Shown here in pieces: positions 31,581-40,438 of a stretch of DNA of 56,560 nt. Location: assembly GCF_004349105.1 (NCBI RefSeq), contig NZ_SMLB01000039.1, positions 1 to 56,560 of the forward strand, in the 5' to 3' direction. Position 1 is the stretch's first letter. Every line of letters begins with the position of its first letter. The notes below the pieces were generated by a model that saw nothing but the letters and a program-made list of their open reading frames with translations, had not been told where the DNA came from and did not search any database. The position numbers were made by a program, and so were the translations under genes. This stretch comes from Jiangella aurantiaca. Its GTDB lineage: Bacteria > Actinomycetota > Actinomycetes > Jiangellales > Jiangellaceae.

Positions 31581-32240
31581 TCAATACCGCCAGACCTCCG
31601 CCACGGCGACGAATGCGCTGGACGACGGGCGCTCCGGTGTACCCGCCCGGATGATCTCCCCGGGCAGCCGCCGGCCGCGGACCTCGATGGACGCGACGGC
31701 GCTCGGCCCGGTCACCAGACTGAGGCTGTGGACGCGGCCGCCGAGGTCGTACTCGTCGGTCGCGAACGCCCTCCGGTCCAGCACATCAGCGATGCGGACT
31801 GCGACGTCGCCCGCCCGCGCGTACGTGCCGCGGGCGAGGTCGTTGGCGACGCGGACGGCGCGCCGCTCGATCCGCGGCTCCGGCCACGGCAGCCCCTCGG
31901 CCTCGGGGAAGAACCGGGTGAAGGTCCGCTCCAGCCAGTAGCCGAGGTCCGAGTGGTCGGTCAGGACCCGCACCTCGCCGTCGTGCCACAGCACGATCGC
32001 CGAACCACTGCCCTGAGCGGACCAGTCGACCGTCCAGACCGACGCGTAGGCGCTGACGACGTCGCGATGGAACAGTTGGACGCCGGGGTTGGCGCCGACG
32101 AGGACGACCTTGCGCTGGGCGGGCGCCTGGGCCGCGTCGGCGATCGCGGGGAGAGCGAGGCCGGCGGTGAGGCCGGCGGCGGTGGTGGTGCCGGCGCGGA
32201 GCAGCCGGCGGCGGGTGAGGTTCGGTTGCGTCATGGGCAT
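31581..32240 (-). CDS. Tat-exported protein of unknown function
   Basis: Protein of 219 residues (217 if the second ATG at 32234 is used). The N-terminus contains TRRRLLRAGTTTAAGLTAGL, a twin-arginine signal, followed by an Ala cleavage region near IADAAQA, so the folded protein is exported. The mature part is mixed alpha/beta with GSGSAIVLWHDGEVRVLTD, TRFFPEAEGLPWPEP and VRIADVLDRRAFATDEYDL. I do not recognise a catalytic motif or family. It shares an intergenic region with the divergent ArsR-like regulator, which may control it. Confidence 0.7.
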   Translation of the reverse strand: MPMTQPNLTRRRLLRAGTTTAAGLTAGLALPAIADAAQAPAQRKVVLVGANPGVQLFHRDVVSAYASVWTVDWSAQGSGSAIVLWHDGEVRVLTDHSDLGYWLERTFTRFFPEAEGLPWPEPRIERRAVRVANDLARGTYARAGDVAVRIADVLDRRAFATDEYDLGGRVHSLSLVTGPSAVASIEVRGRRLPGEIIRAGTPERPSSSAFVAVAEVWRY

Positions 32241-32273
32241 AGCCGACCCGGGCGGGCGCCGGTGCCGCCAGGA

Positions 32274-32291
32274 ATTCGAGTAGGTTCGAAT
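32274..32291. promoter_or_regulatory. Operator overlapping a leaderless promoter
   Basis: Inverted repeat ATTCGA-(6 nt)-TCGAAT lies immediately before the GTG at 32293 and includes TAGGTT (32281-32286), a -10 box 6 nt from the start codon. Binding here would block transcription of the regulator gene. Confidence 0.5.
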
Positions 32292-32292
32292 C

Positions 32293-33333
32293 GTGACGGT
32301 CCGGATGCCGATGACCGCGGAGGCGCTGGGCCGGTCCCGGTTCGGCATCTCGCCGTGCGCCGAGGTGGTCGGCAGCCTGCGCGCCCTGCACCGTCCGTCG
32401 CCCGGGTCGCCGCACCTGATGCGCTGGCGCGCGCGGGCGCTCGACGCCGTCCCGGCTGCCCCGCTCAGCCTGCTCGCCGCACTGACGGGCAGCGACGTGT
32501 ACAACCTCGACCTGCTCACGCCGCCGCCGGAGGCCGCCGTGATGACGGTCGACGACGAGGTGGCCGCCATCGCGGCGACGCCGGTCGAGCTGATCGAATA
32601 CCAGCTGGACATCGCGTTCCGCGGCCGGGCCATTCCGCCGGCCGTGGCCGAGAGCGTCGGCGGCCCGGCCCGCCTCGAAGAGCTGCGCCAGCCGATGCCC
32701 GCCGTCGTCGCCGAGGTGCTCGACGGGGGACCGGCGGCCTTCGTGGCCCGGGTGGCCGACGCCATGCGGACGTACTTCGAGCGGGTGCTCGCGCCTGACT
32801 GGCCGCGGGTGCTCGACGTCCTGACCGCCGACGTCGCCTACCGCGGCGACCGCATGGCCCAGTACGGCGCGCTGGCCCTGCTGGACGACTTCCACTCGTC
32901 GGTGCGCTGGGACGACGGCGCGATCCTGGTGCGCAAGCCGTTCGAGCTGGTGGTCGACTGGGCGTACGACGGGCTGTTGCTGATCCCGTGCACCGGCTTG
33001 AGCGACGGCGTGCTGCTGAACGCCGAGCGCCCGACGACGCCGTCGATCCTGTACCCGGCGCGCGGGCTGCACGCGCTGTGGTCGACGAGCGCCGCGGCGC
33101 CCGCCGACCTGGGCGAACTGATCGGTCACACCCGGGCGACGTTGCTCGCGGCCCTGGACATCCCGCGCACGACCGCCGAGCTGGGCCGTCGCGAGGCCCT
33201 CTCGCCGGCGACGGTCTCATACCACCTGACGATCCTGCACCGCACCGGCCTGGTCTCGCGCCGCCGCACCGGCCGCCGCGTCGTCTACACCCGCACCGAC
33301 CTGGCTGCCGCGCTACTGGCGCCATCGGTGTGA
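32293..33333 (+). CDS. ArsR-like winged-helix regulator with DUF5937-type N-terminal domain
   Basis: Protein of 346 residues. The long N-terminal domain (ALGRSRFGISPCAEVVGSLR onward, with GLLLIPCTGLSDG and ILYPARGLHALW) matches the DUF5937-type region found ahead of ArsR helix-turn-helices in actinomycetes. The DNA-binding domain occupies the last 80 residues: TTAELGRREALSPATVSYHL, then LHRTGLVSRRRTGRRVVYTR, including the beta wing. It is probably an autoregulated repressor of itself and the divergent Tat protein. A decayed paralogue follows 250 nt downstream. Confidence 0.83.
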   Translation: MTVRMPMTAEALGRSRFGISPCAEVVGSLRALHRPSPGSPHLMRWRARALDAVPAAPLSLLAALTGSDVYNLDLLTPPPEAAVMTVDDEVAAIAATPVELIEYQLDIAFRGRAIPPAVAESVGGPARLEELRQPMPAVVAEVLDGGPAAFVARVADAMRTYFERVLAPDWPRVLDVLTADVAYRGDRMAQYGALALLDDFHSSVRWDDGAILVRKPFELVVDWAYDGLLLIPCTGLSDGVLLNAERPTTPSILYPARGLHALWSTSAAAPADLGELIGHTRATLLAALDIPRTTAELGRREALSPATVSYHLTILHRTGLVSRRRTGRRVVYTRTDLAAALLAPSV

Positions 33334-33584
33334 GCGAGCGCCGGCGGCGGGCTGGCGGCGAGTGAGGTGAGTGAGGTTGATGAGGTGAGCACCACCCGCG
33401 GCGTCGCTGACCCGCGGTGCACGGTGGCGGGCCTGCCGCGGCGTCGGCCGAGAACCACCGGCCCCGCGGTGTCGGCGGGTCGGGCGGTGTCGCCCGGACC
33501 GGCGTGCGGAGGCGCGCCGTCGCGGATCGGCTCGCCGGGCTTGCTGGTGCTGGCGAGTGTTGAGGCTGCGTTGGCGCAGTTCGG

Positions 33585-34121
33585 GTGGCAGCAGCCGAGG
33601 TGGCCCGACTCCAGCGCGGTCCAGGCCAGGCCGGTGAGCGGGTCACCGTCGGCGGCCGGTCCGCGTTCGACGACCTCGACTCCGACGTCACGTCGGACGA
33701 CTGGAGCTTGACGGTGCACGGGCCCGTGATGGCTTCGCACACCGTCAGCCTCGGCGGCAGGGGGCTGCTCCTGATTCCGTCAGTCCTTGCCTTCGGAGTC
33801 TGGCCGCGCGTCGATGACCCGTGGGATCCGGCGTTGACCTACCAGCCGCCGGGATTCGGGGACGTCTGGCTCCGCGACGATCAGGGACCGCGAGCACTCG
33901 AAGAACTCCTCGGCCGACGACGCGCGACGATCCTGCTCGCGCTGGACCAGCCGGCGTCGACCCAAGCGCTCGCCGCGAGGACGGGGTGGAGCGCGGGCGG
34001 CATCAGTACCCACCTCGGCGTGATGCGCCGGACCGGTCTGGTGGTCCGGCGACGCAGCGGACGTGAAGTGCTGTATTCACTGACCGCCACCGGCGGCGCA
34101 CTGGTCGCAAGCAGCGCATGA
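33585..34121 (+). pseudogene. N-terminally truncated paralogue of the ArsR/DUF5937 regulator
   Basis: About 140 codons match the C-terminal part of the preceding regulator: LGGRGLLLIPSVLAFGVWPR, LLGRRRATILLALDQPAST, GGISTHLGVMRRTGLVVRRR and REVLYS. The N-terminal 180 or so residues are missing. The 250 bp upstream (33334-33584) contains only biased Gly/Arg/Pro-coding sequence without family motifs. The fragment ends normally. It is probably a duplicated gene that lost its 5' half. The retained helix-turn-helix could in principle still bind DNA. Confidence 0.65.
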
Positions 34122-34462
34122 TCCAGTCGCGTGAAGCACGGCACGTCATGGCCTGGCGACGCTCAACCGCCCGCAACCTGGTGGCGTTCACGATCAACGC
34201 TCGCGCCACCCGTACTTGACTTAAGCAGATATGCAAAACACGTGTCCGGCTCGCAACTCGAAAGGTCCGGGCGGGCAGGGCACGACACGCGGCGGATAGA
34301 TCGTCGCCCGACAGCTGCGGGGGTGGAGGGAGAACGGTGGTGCGGCGGACGGCGACGGTGCTCGCGGCGGACGGGGAGGCGCGGCCGGCTCGCGCTGGCC
34401 GGCGCCGCCCTGCTCTGGCTGGCGTTCGCCGCCTGGTTCGTCGTCGTGGTCGTGCTGCCGAG
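34122..34462. other. Intergenic region, possibly with one small membrane peptide
   Basis: A locally AT-richer patch (about 34205-34240) contains TTGACTTAAGC and ATATGC sequences. Apart from the candidate peptide at 34323 I see no gene or clear hairpin. Confidence 0.4.
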
Positions 34463-34466
34463 CTAG
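34323..34466 (+). CDS. Candidate 47-residue single-pass membrane peptide
   Basis: A GTG-TAG frame whose first 23 residues are very Arg-rich and the remainder one hydrophobic helix ([20 protein letters not shown]) ending in Pro-Ser. The positive-inside layout is sensible, but there is no convincing Shine-Dalgarno sequence. The stop codon overlaps that of the convergent GH1 gene. It may be a genuine small protein or the 3' remnant of a longer one. Confidence 0.3.
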   Translation: MEGERWCGGRRRCSRRTGRRGRLALAGAALLWLAFAAWFVVVVVLPS

Positions 34467-35875
34467 CCCTTCAGGCCGTTGCGGGCGATGACGTCGCGGT
34501 ACCAGTGGGCGGAGTCCTTCCAGGTCCGCTCCAGCGTGTCGTAGTCGACGCGGATGAGGCCGAACCGGCGGTCGTAGCCGAAGGACCACTCGAAGTTGTC
34601 CATCAGCGACCACGCGAAGTAGCCGCGCACGTCCGCGCCCTGGTCGATCGCCTGGCCGGTGGCCTCCAGGTGGCGGGCGATGTAGTCGATGCGCTGCGGG
34701 TCGTGGACGGCGCCGTCGGGGGAGACGGTGTCGGCGAACGCGGCGCCGTTCTCGGTGATCATCATCGGCAGGCCCGGGTGCTCGCGGTGCATCCGCAGCA
34801 GCAGCTCGGTGAGGCCGGACGGGTCGATGTTCCAGCCCATCGCGGTGTACGGGCCCTCGGGGCGGACGAACTCGACGTCGTCGGCGCCGACCCAGGGGGA
34901 GCCGAGCGCGTCGTCGTGGCCGTCGTCCTCCGAGCGCGGGCTGACGCCGTCCCAGCGGCGGGCCAGGCCGGTCGAGTAGTAGTTGACGCCGAGCATCTCG
35001 AGCGGCTGGTGCGCGATCGCCACATCGCCGTCCTGGACGAACGACCAGTCGGTGACGTGCGCGGTGTCGTCCAGCAGGTCGGACGGGTAGGCGCCGTCCA
35101 GCATGGGGCCGGTGAACGCGCGGTTGGCCAGCGCGTCGATCTGGCGGACGGCGTCGAGGTCGCCCTCGGACGAGGGGTCGACCGGCCGGATGACGTGGAG
35201 GTTCAGCGTCACCGAGGCTCGCGCCGACGGCAGCACCGAGCGGACGGCCTGAATGCCCAGGCCGTGCGCGAGGTTGAGGTGGTGGACGGCGGCGAGCGCG
35301 GCGGCCGGCTCGGCCCGGCCCGGTGCGTGCGCGCCGGAGGCGTAGCCGAGGTAGGCGCTGCACCACGGCTCGTTCAGCGTGGTCCAGGTGTCGATGCGGT
35401 CGCCCAGCTCGCGGGCCATGATCTCGGCGTAGTCGGCGAACCGGTACGCGGTGTCGCGGGTGGCCCAGCCGCCGGCGTCCTCGAGATCCTGCGGCAGGTC
35501 CCAGTGGTAGAGCGTCAGCACCGGCTTGATGCCGCGCTCGAGCAGGCCGTCGACCAGCCGGGAGTAGAAGTCCAGCCCTTCGCGGTTCACCGGGCCGCGC
35601 CCGCCCGGCTGCACCCGCGGCCACGCCGTGGAGAACCGGTACGCGCCGAGGCCGAGGTCGGCGATGTGGCCGAGGTCCTCCTGCCAGCGGTGGTAATGGC
35701 CGTCGGCGACGTCGCCGGTGTCGCCGTTCAGGGTCTTGCCGGGCGTGTGCGAGAACGTGTCCCAGATGGACGGCCCGCGGCCGCCCTCCTTGGCCGCGCC
35801 CTCGATCTGGTAGGAGGCCGTGGCCGACCCCCAGAGGAAGTCGTCGGGGAAACGACGGCCGGTGCCGGTGCTCAT
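34463..35875 (-). CDS. Beta-glucosidase, glycoside hydrolase family 1
   Basis: Intracellular GH1 enzyme of 470 residues, normal length. [20 protein letters not shown] is the N-terminal signature with the sugar-binding Gln. The acid/base is Glu169 in TLNEPW and the nucleophile Glu375 in MITENGAAF. Aglycone and sugar sites include [11 protein letters not shown] and [18 protein letters not shown]. It hydrolyses beta-glucosides such as cellobiose by a retaining mechanism. AGGAG lies 10 nt before the ATG. No transporter or LacI regulator adjoins it, which is unusual for actinobacterial GH1 genes. Confidence 0.93.
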   Translation of the reverse strand: MSTGTGRRFPDDFLWGSATASYQIEGAAKEGGRGPSIWDTFSHTPGKTLNGDTGDVADGHYHRWQEDLGHIADLGLGAYRFSTAWPRVQPGGRGPVNREGLDFYSRLVDGLLERGIKPVLTLYHWDLPQDLEDAGGWATRDTAYRFADYAEIMARELGDRIDTWTTLNEPWCSAYLGYASGAHAPGRAEPAAALAAVHHLNLAHGLGIQAVRSVLPSARASVTLNLHVIRPVDPSSEGDLDAVRQIDALANRAFTGPMLDGAYPSDLLDDTAHVTDWSFVQDGDVAIAHQPLEMLGVNYYSTGLARRWDGVSPRSEDDGHDDALGSPWVGADDVEFVRPEGPYTAMGWNIDPSGLTELLLRMHREHPGLPMMITENGAAFADTVSPDGAVHDPQRIDYIARHLEATGQAIDQGADVRGYFAWSLMDNFEWSFGYDRRFGLIRVDYDTLERTWKDSAHWYRDVIARNGLKG

Positions 35876-35938
35876 GGTGTCGCGACTCCTAGCGAAGACG
35901 TGGCCGGAACAGCCCCGACCTTATCTAAGCTGCCGTGC

Positions 35939-37099
35939 ATGAGCGGCGACCGGGGAACGGGCCCGCGCAGTGCGGCAGCGCGACGGAATTGCAGTCGGGA
36001 CGCTACCTGCGCCGACGTCCTGCTGGCGGCCGGGACTGGCCTGTTAGTGGTGCTCACGACGGTGATCGGGGAGGGCGATCCGGTCGGGCTGCGGCCGGTG
36101 CCGGCGGCCGGCTGGCTGCTGATGTTCGTGGGCTGCGGCGCGCTGACGTTCCGGCGCCGGTTCCCGGTCGCGGTGGGCGTCGTCACGCTGCTGGCCTCGA
36201 CGATCTACTACCCGGCCATCAACCCCGACGGCGCGCTGCTGGTCACGCTGATCATCGCGCTGTACACGCTGGCGTCGGCCGGCCGGATCGTCGCGGCTGC
36301 GGTCATCGGCGGGCTGGCCATCGCCGGCTCTGCGTTCGGTGAGTACGGCACGGACGCGTCCCCGCTCGGCGACGCCGGGATGTTTATGCTGGTCAGCTGG
36401 CTGGTGGCGGCCGTCGCGATCGGGGCGGTCATGCACAGCACACGGCGCGAGCGCGAGGAGGCGCTGCGGCGCCGGGCGACGGAGGAGCGGCTGCGCATCG
36501 CCCGCGAGCTGCACGACGTTCTCGGGCACAACATCTCGCTGATCAACGTCCAGGCCGGGGCCGCGCTGCATGCCCTGTCGCGGGACGGCGCGGACGGGCC
36601 GGCCGCGGAGGCGCTGACCGCGATCAAGGAGACCAGCCGCGAGGCGCTCCGCGAGCTGCGCGGCACCCTCGGCGTGCTGCGGCAGGTCGACGAGGAGGCC
36701 CCGACGGCGCCCGCGCCCGGCCTGCGCCGGCTGCCGGAGCTGGCCGAGCGCAGCCGGGCCGCCGGCCTGTCCGTCGACGTCCGCACCGACGGCGACCCGG
36801 TCGGCCTCCGACCGGCGGTCGACCTCGCCGCCTACCGGATCGTCCAGGAGGCGCTCACCAACGTCACCCGGCACGCCGGTGCGGGCCGGGTGACCGTCCG
36901 CATCGGGTACGGGCGCGATGATGTGCTGGTGGACGTGAGCGACGACGGACGGGGCGCCGGGGCGCGGGCCGGTGGCGGCAGCGGCATCGACGGCATGCGA
37001 TCGCGGGCCGAGGCGCTCGGCGGTTCGCTGGAGGCGTCAGACCGTCCTGAGGGCGGCTTCCGGGTGACCGCGCGGCTGCCGTACGGGGGTGCGGCGTGA
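35939..37099 (+). CDS. Sensor histidine kinase (NarL-partner type, HisKA_3)
   Basis: Membrane kinase of 386 residues. Five or so hydrophobic segments fill residues 25-160 with almost no extracellular loop, so the signal is probably sensed in the membrane. The dimerisation/phosphoacceptor block is ERLRIARELHDVLGHNISLI with the conserved His. The ATPase domain has AYRIVQEALTNVTRHAGAGR (N box), DDGRGAG and GIDGMRSRAEALGGSLEA. ATG at 35939 starts just before the first membrane segment. The stop overlaps the response regulator start (GTGA), so the pair is coupled. Confidence 0.9.
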   Translation: MSGDRGTGPRSAAARRNCSRDATCADVLLAAGTGLLVVLTTVIGEGDPVGLRPVPAAGWLLMFVGCGALTFRRRFPVAVGVVTLLASTIYYPAINPDGALLVTLIIALYTLASAGRIVAAAVIGGLAIAGSAFGEYGTDASPLGDAGMFMLVSWLVAAVAIGAVMHSTRREREEALRRRATEERLRIARELHDVLGHNISLINVQAGAALHALSRDGADGPAAEALTAIKETSREALRELRGTLGVLRQVDEEAPTAPAPGLRRLPELAERSRAAGLSVDVRTDGDPVGLRPAVDLAAYRIVQEALTNVTRHAGAGRVTVRIGYGRDDVLVDVSDDGRGAGARAGGGSGIDGMRSRAEALGGSLEASDRPEGGFRVTARLPYGGAA

Positions 37100-37761
37100 C
37101 GACGGTGCTGCTGGCCGACGACCAGCGGCTCGTCCGGGCCGGGTTCCGGTCGATCCTCGACGGCGAGCCGGACCTGGAGGTCGTGGGCGAGGCCGCCGAC
37201 GGCGCGGAGGCGCTCACGCTGGTGCGCGAGCTGCGGCCGGACGTCGTGCTGATGGACGTGCGGATGCCCGAGCTGGACGGCCTGGAGGCGACGAACCGGA
37301 TCGTCGCCGACCCCGCGCTGGCCGGCGTCCGCGTCGTCATCCTCACCACGTTCGACCTCGACGACTACGTGTACGGCGCGTTGCGGGCCGGGGCCAGCGG
37401 GTTCCTCGTCAAGGACACCGAGCCGATGGAGCTGATCCACGCCGTCCGGGTCGTGGCCCGCGGCGACGCGCTGATCGCCCCGTCCGTCACCAGGCGGCTG
37501 ATCTCCGAGATCGCCGGCCGGGCCGCCAAGCCGGTCCCGAACACCCGGCTCAACGCGCTGACCGAGCGGGAGCGCGAGGTGCTCGAGCTGGTCGCGGCAG
37601 GGCTGTCGAACGACGAGATCGCCGACCGGCTCGTGCTCAGCCCGGCGACGGCGAAGACGCACGTCAGCCGCATCCTCACCAAGCTCGACGCGCGCGACCG
37701 CGCCCAGCTGGTCGTGCTCGCCTACGAGGCCGGGCTGGTGACGCCCGGCTGGCTGGGCTGA
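37096..37761 (+). CDS. NarL/LuxR-type response regulator
   Basis: Protein of 221 residues. The receiver domain has the acidic pair in LLADDQRLVRAGF, the phosphorylated Asp in VVLMDVRMPELDG, Thr-Thr in VVILTTFD and the Lys in FLVKD. A LuxR-type helix-turn-helix follows (LTEREREVLELVAAGLSNDE, IADRLVLSPATAKTHVSRIL). It is translationally coupled to the kinase. The MMPL exporter gene 0.5 kb downstream on the same strand is the nearest plausible target, but no operator could be defined. Confidence 0.92.
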   Translation: MTTVLLADDQRLVRAGFRSILDGEPDLEVVGEAADGAEALTLVRELRPDVVLMDVRMPELDGLEATNRIVADPALAGVRVVILTTFDLDDYVYGALRAGASGFLVKDTEPMELIHAVRVVARGDALIAPSVTRRLISEIAGRAAKPVPNTRLNALTEREREVLELVAAGLSNDEIADRLVLSPATAKTHVSRILTKLDARDRAQLVVLAYEAGLVTPGWLG

Positions 37762-38228
37762 GGGCGCCGCAGCCGCGCGACCAGCGCGTGGACGGCGGCG
37801 CACCCGGCGGCGACGGCGGGCGCGGCGAGCAGCGTGTGCGCCAGCCCGTCCGGCGGCAGCAGCAGGCCGAGCACGCCAGACAGTCCCGGCTCGTCGGCGA
37901 TGCCGGGCGCCGCGTCGACGACGCCCTCGTGCGCCACCACTGCGGCCGTGTACGCGTACCAGACCGCCAGCAGCGTCGTCGCCGGCCGCGGGCGCACCGG
38001 CTGGGTGTGCACCTGGAAGTAGGCCACCGCGAAGACCAGCATGAACACCTGGATCGCGTAGATCCGCACCAGCCGCGCGCGCCCGTCGTCGAGCACCAGG
38101 TCGGACGGGCCCTGACGCGGCGGTGCCGGCGGGGGTGGGGGCGGCGGAGCCAACTCCAGGCGTACGTGATCACCCCGAGGACGCAACTCCTGGAGTACGT
38201 CAGGTGTCCGCTCCAGCCGGACGCGCAC
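37722..38228 (-). CDS. Membrane protein of unknown function
   Basis: A 168-codon frame on the opposite strand, overlapping the response regulator end by 40 nt. A Pro-rich stretch (LAPPPPPPPAPPRQG) precedes three to four hydrophobic segments: IYAIQVFMLVFAVAYFQVH, TTLLAVWYAYTAAVVAHEG, and a long C-terminal one ending AAVHALVARL. The real start may lie inside the frame, since the first 25 residues look unlike coding sequence and no Shine-Dalgarno sequence precedes GTG 38228. Related small membrane proteins occur in actinomycetes, but I cannot name the family. Confidence 0.5.
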   Translation of the reverse strand: MRVRLERTPDVLQELRPRGDHVRLELAPPPPPPPAPPRQGPSDLVLDDGRARLVRIYAIQVFMLVFAVAYFQVHTQPVRPRPATTLLAVWYAYTAAVVAHEGVVDAAPGIADEPGLSGVLGLLLPPDGLAHTLLAAPAVAAGCAAVHALVARLRRPQPSQPGVTSPAS

Positions 38229-38296
38229 GGCGGTGCCGTCGCCCGATCCTCGTCAATGGCCGGGAGAACCCGGCATGAACGAGGGAGGACAGGATC

Positions 38297-40435
38297 ATGG
38301 GGCTGGAACGGCTCGCCGCCTGGTCGCAGCGGCACCACTGGCTGGCCATCGGGCTGTGGGTGGCAGTGCTGGCCGGCGTCACGGTGCTGTCGCAGGCCGT
38401 CGGCGACGACTACCACGACGAGCACACGCTGCCGGGCACGGAGTCGCAGCTGCTGTCGGACACGCTCGAGGACGCCGCCCCCGCGCAGGCCGGCGACTCC
38501 GTCCAGGTCGTGCTGCACGACGAGGACGGCGTCGAGGCGCAGCGGGACCGCATCGAGCCCATGCTCGGCGACCTGAGCATGCTGCCGCACGTCGCCCACG
38601 TCGCTGACCCGTTCGACACGCCGGGCACGGTGTCCGGCGACGGCACCATCGCGTACGTGACTGTGACGCTGGACGGCGCCGCCGCGGACGTGCCGGCCGA
38701 CGCCGTCCGCGACATCATCGACACCGCCCAGGCCGCGTCCGGGGACGGGCTCGACGTCGAGCTGGGCGGCGACGCCGTCCGCGGCGCCGAGGAGTCCGAG
38801 GGCGGAGCCGCCGAGGGCGCCGGCATGCTGGCGGCGCTGGTGATCCTCGTGTTCATGTTCGGCTCGTTCCTGGCCGCGACGCTGCCACTGATCACCGCGG
38901 TGTTCGCGGTCGGCTCGACGCTGGGTGTGATCGTCCTGCTCTCCAACGTCGTCACGATCGCGACGTATACGGCGCCGCTGATGATGCTGGTCGGCATCGG
39001 CGTCGGCATCGACTACGCGCTGCTGGTGTTCGCCCGGTACCGCTCGGAGCTGCTGGCCGGCGCCGACCGGCAGCAGGCCGCTCGGACCGCGCTGGACACC
39101 GCGGGCCGCTCGGTGATCTTCGCCGGCTGCACCGTGATCATCGCGCTGCTCGGGCTGTTCGCGCTGGGCCTGGGCTCGCTGCAGGGCGTGGCGCTCGCCG
39201 TGGCGCTGACCGTGCTGGTCACCATGCTCGCGTCGCTGACGCTGATGCCGTCGCTGCTGACGGTGTTCGGCAAGCGGATCGAGAAGCGGATCCTCACCCA
39301 CGCGCAGCGGTCGAAGCGGCAGCCCGGCGCCCGGTGGCGGCGCCTGGCCGACGCGGTCCGGCGCCGGCCGCTGCCCGCGCTCGTCGCCGCGGTCGCCGTC
39401 CTGCTCGCACTGTCCGCGCCCGCGCTCGGCATGCGGCTCGGGTTCGCCGACGCCGGCCACGAGGCCACGTCGTCGACCAGCCGGCAGGCCTACGACCTGC
39501 TCGCCGCGGGGTTCGGCCCAGGCTTCAACGGTCCGCTGATCGTGCTGGCGGAGGGCGCGTCCGACGGCGGCGCCGCGCTGGCGTCGACGCTGGAGGAGAC
39601 CGACGGCATCGCCGGCGTCGCGCCGCCGCAGCCGTTGCCGGACACCGACCTGACGCTGGTGGTCACCTTCCCGGACTCCGCGCCGCAGGACGCCGCGACC
39701 GCCGAGCTCGTCCACCGGCTGCGCGACGACGTGCTGCCGCCGCTGGAGGAGTCGACCGGGGCGACCTACCTGGTCGGCGGGTCGACGGCCGCCGCGGAGG
39801 ACTTCTCCGCCGCCGTCAGCGACCGGCTGCCGCTGTTCGTCGCCGTCGTCGTCGGGCTGTCCGCACTGCTGCTCACGGCCGTCTTCCGGTCGGTCTGGGT
39901 GCCGGTGAAGGCGGCCGTGCTGAACCTGCTGAGCATCGGCGCGTCGCTGGGCGTCGTGACGCTGGTGTTCGGGGAGGGGTTGTTCGGCGTGCCGGCCGGC
40001 CCGGTCGAGGCGTTCGTCCCGGTGATGATCTTCGCGATCGTGTTCGGCCTGTCGATGGACTACGAGGTCTTCCTTGTGTCGCGGATGCACGAGGAGTGGC
40101 GCCGGTCCGGCAACGCCGTCCGCGCCGTTCGCGAGGGCCTGGCCACGACCGGCGGGGTGATCACGGCGGCGGCGGCGATCATGGTCGTGGTGTTCGGGGC
40201 GTTCCTGCTCAGCCCGGACCGGATGCTGCAGCAGTTCGGCCTCGGCCTCGCGGTGGCCGTCTTCCTGGACGCCGTGGTCATCCGCTGCCTGATCGTGCCG
40301 GCCGTGATGAGCCTGCTGGGGGAGCGGGCGTGGTGGCTGCCGCGCTGGCTGGACCGGATCCTGCCGCACATCGCGCTGGAGCGGGCCGACCGGCTCACGC
40401 GGGACGACGCCGTCGCCGCCGGCCGCGAGCGGTAG
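38297..40435 (+). CDS. MMPL-family RND transporter
   Basis: Transporter of 712 residues with the duplicated RND layout: one N-terminal membrane segment, a large outer loop (residues ~35-175), five more segments, then the same again. The first repeat contains GIGVGIDYALLVFARYRSEL, the second VFGLSMDYEVFLVSRMHEEW, the two motif-4 regions whose Asp-Tyr pairs relay protons. It resembles MmpL/ActII-3-type exporters of lipids or drugs. GGGAGGA lies close to the ATG. A two-component system lies upstream and the bd-type oxidase follows after 3 nt, so it may be co-transcribed with cydAB. Confidence 0.9.
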   Translation: MGLERLAAWSQRHHWLAIGLWVAVLAGVTVLSQAVGDDYHDEHTLPGTESQLLSDTLEDAAPAQAGDSVQVVLHDEDGVEAQRDRIEPMLGDLSMLPHVAHVADPFDTPGTVSGDGTIAYVTVTLDGAAADVPADAVRDIIDTAQAASGDGLDVELGGDAVRGAEESEGGAAEGAGMLAALVILVFMFGSFLAATLPLITAVFAVGSTLGVIVLLSNVVTIATYTAPLMMLVGIGVGIDYALLVFARYRSELLAGADRQQAARTALDTAGRSVIFAGCTVIIALLGLFALGLGSLQGVALAVALTVLVTMLASLTLMPSLLTVFGKRIEKRILTHAQRSKRQPGARWRRLADAVRRRPLPALVAAVAVLLALSAPALGMRLGFADAGHEATSSTSRQAYDLLAAGFGPGFNGPLIVLAEGASDGGAALASTLEETDGIAGVAPPQPLPDTDLTLVVTFPDSAPQDAATAELVHRLRDDVLPPLEESTGATYLVGGSTAAAEDFSAAVSDRLPLFVAVVVGLSALLLTAVFRSVWVPVKAAVLNLLSIGASLGVVTLVFGEGLFGVPAGPVEAFVPVMIFAIVFGLSMDYEVFLVSRMHEEWRRSGNAVRAVREGLATTGGVITAAAAIMVVVFGAFLLSPDRMLQQFGLGLAVAVFLDAVVIRCLIVPAVMSLLGERAWWLPRWLDRILPHIALERADRLTRDDAVAAGRER

Positions 40436-40438
40436 CCG

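Noticed and set aside
32270-32295. GGTTCGAATC resembling a tRNA T-loop
   Set aside because: No acceptor, D or anticodon arms surround it. It is explained as part of an inverted repeat at a promoter.
33285-33740. Minus-strand 151-codon frame opposite the decayed regulator, with a CCHPNC-like Cys cluster
   Set aside because: It overlaps the regulator fragment, has a biased composition and no recognisable family, and lacks a ribosome site.
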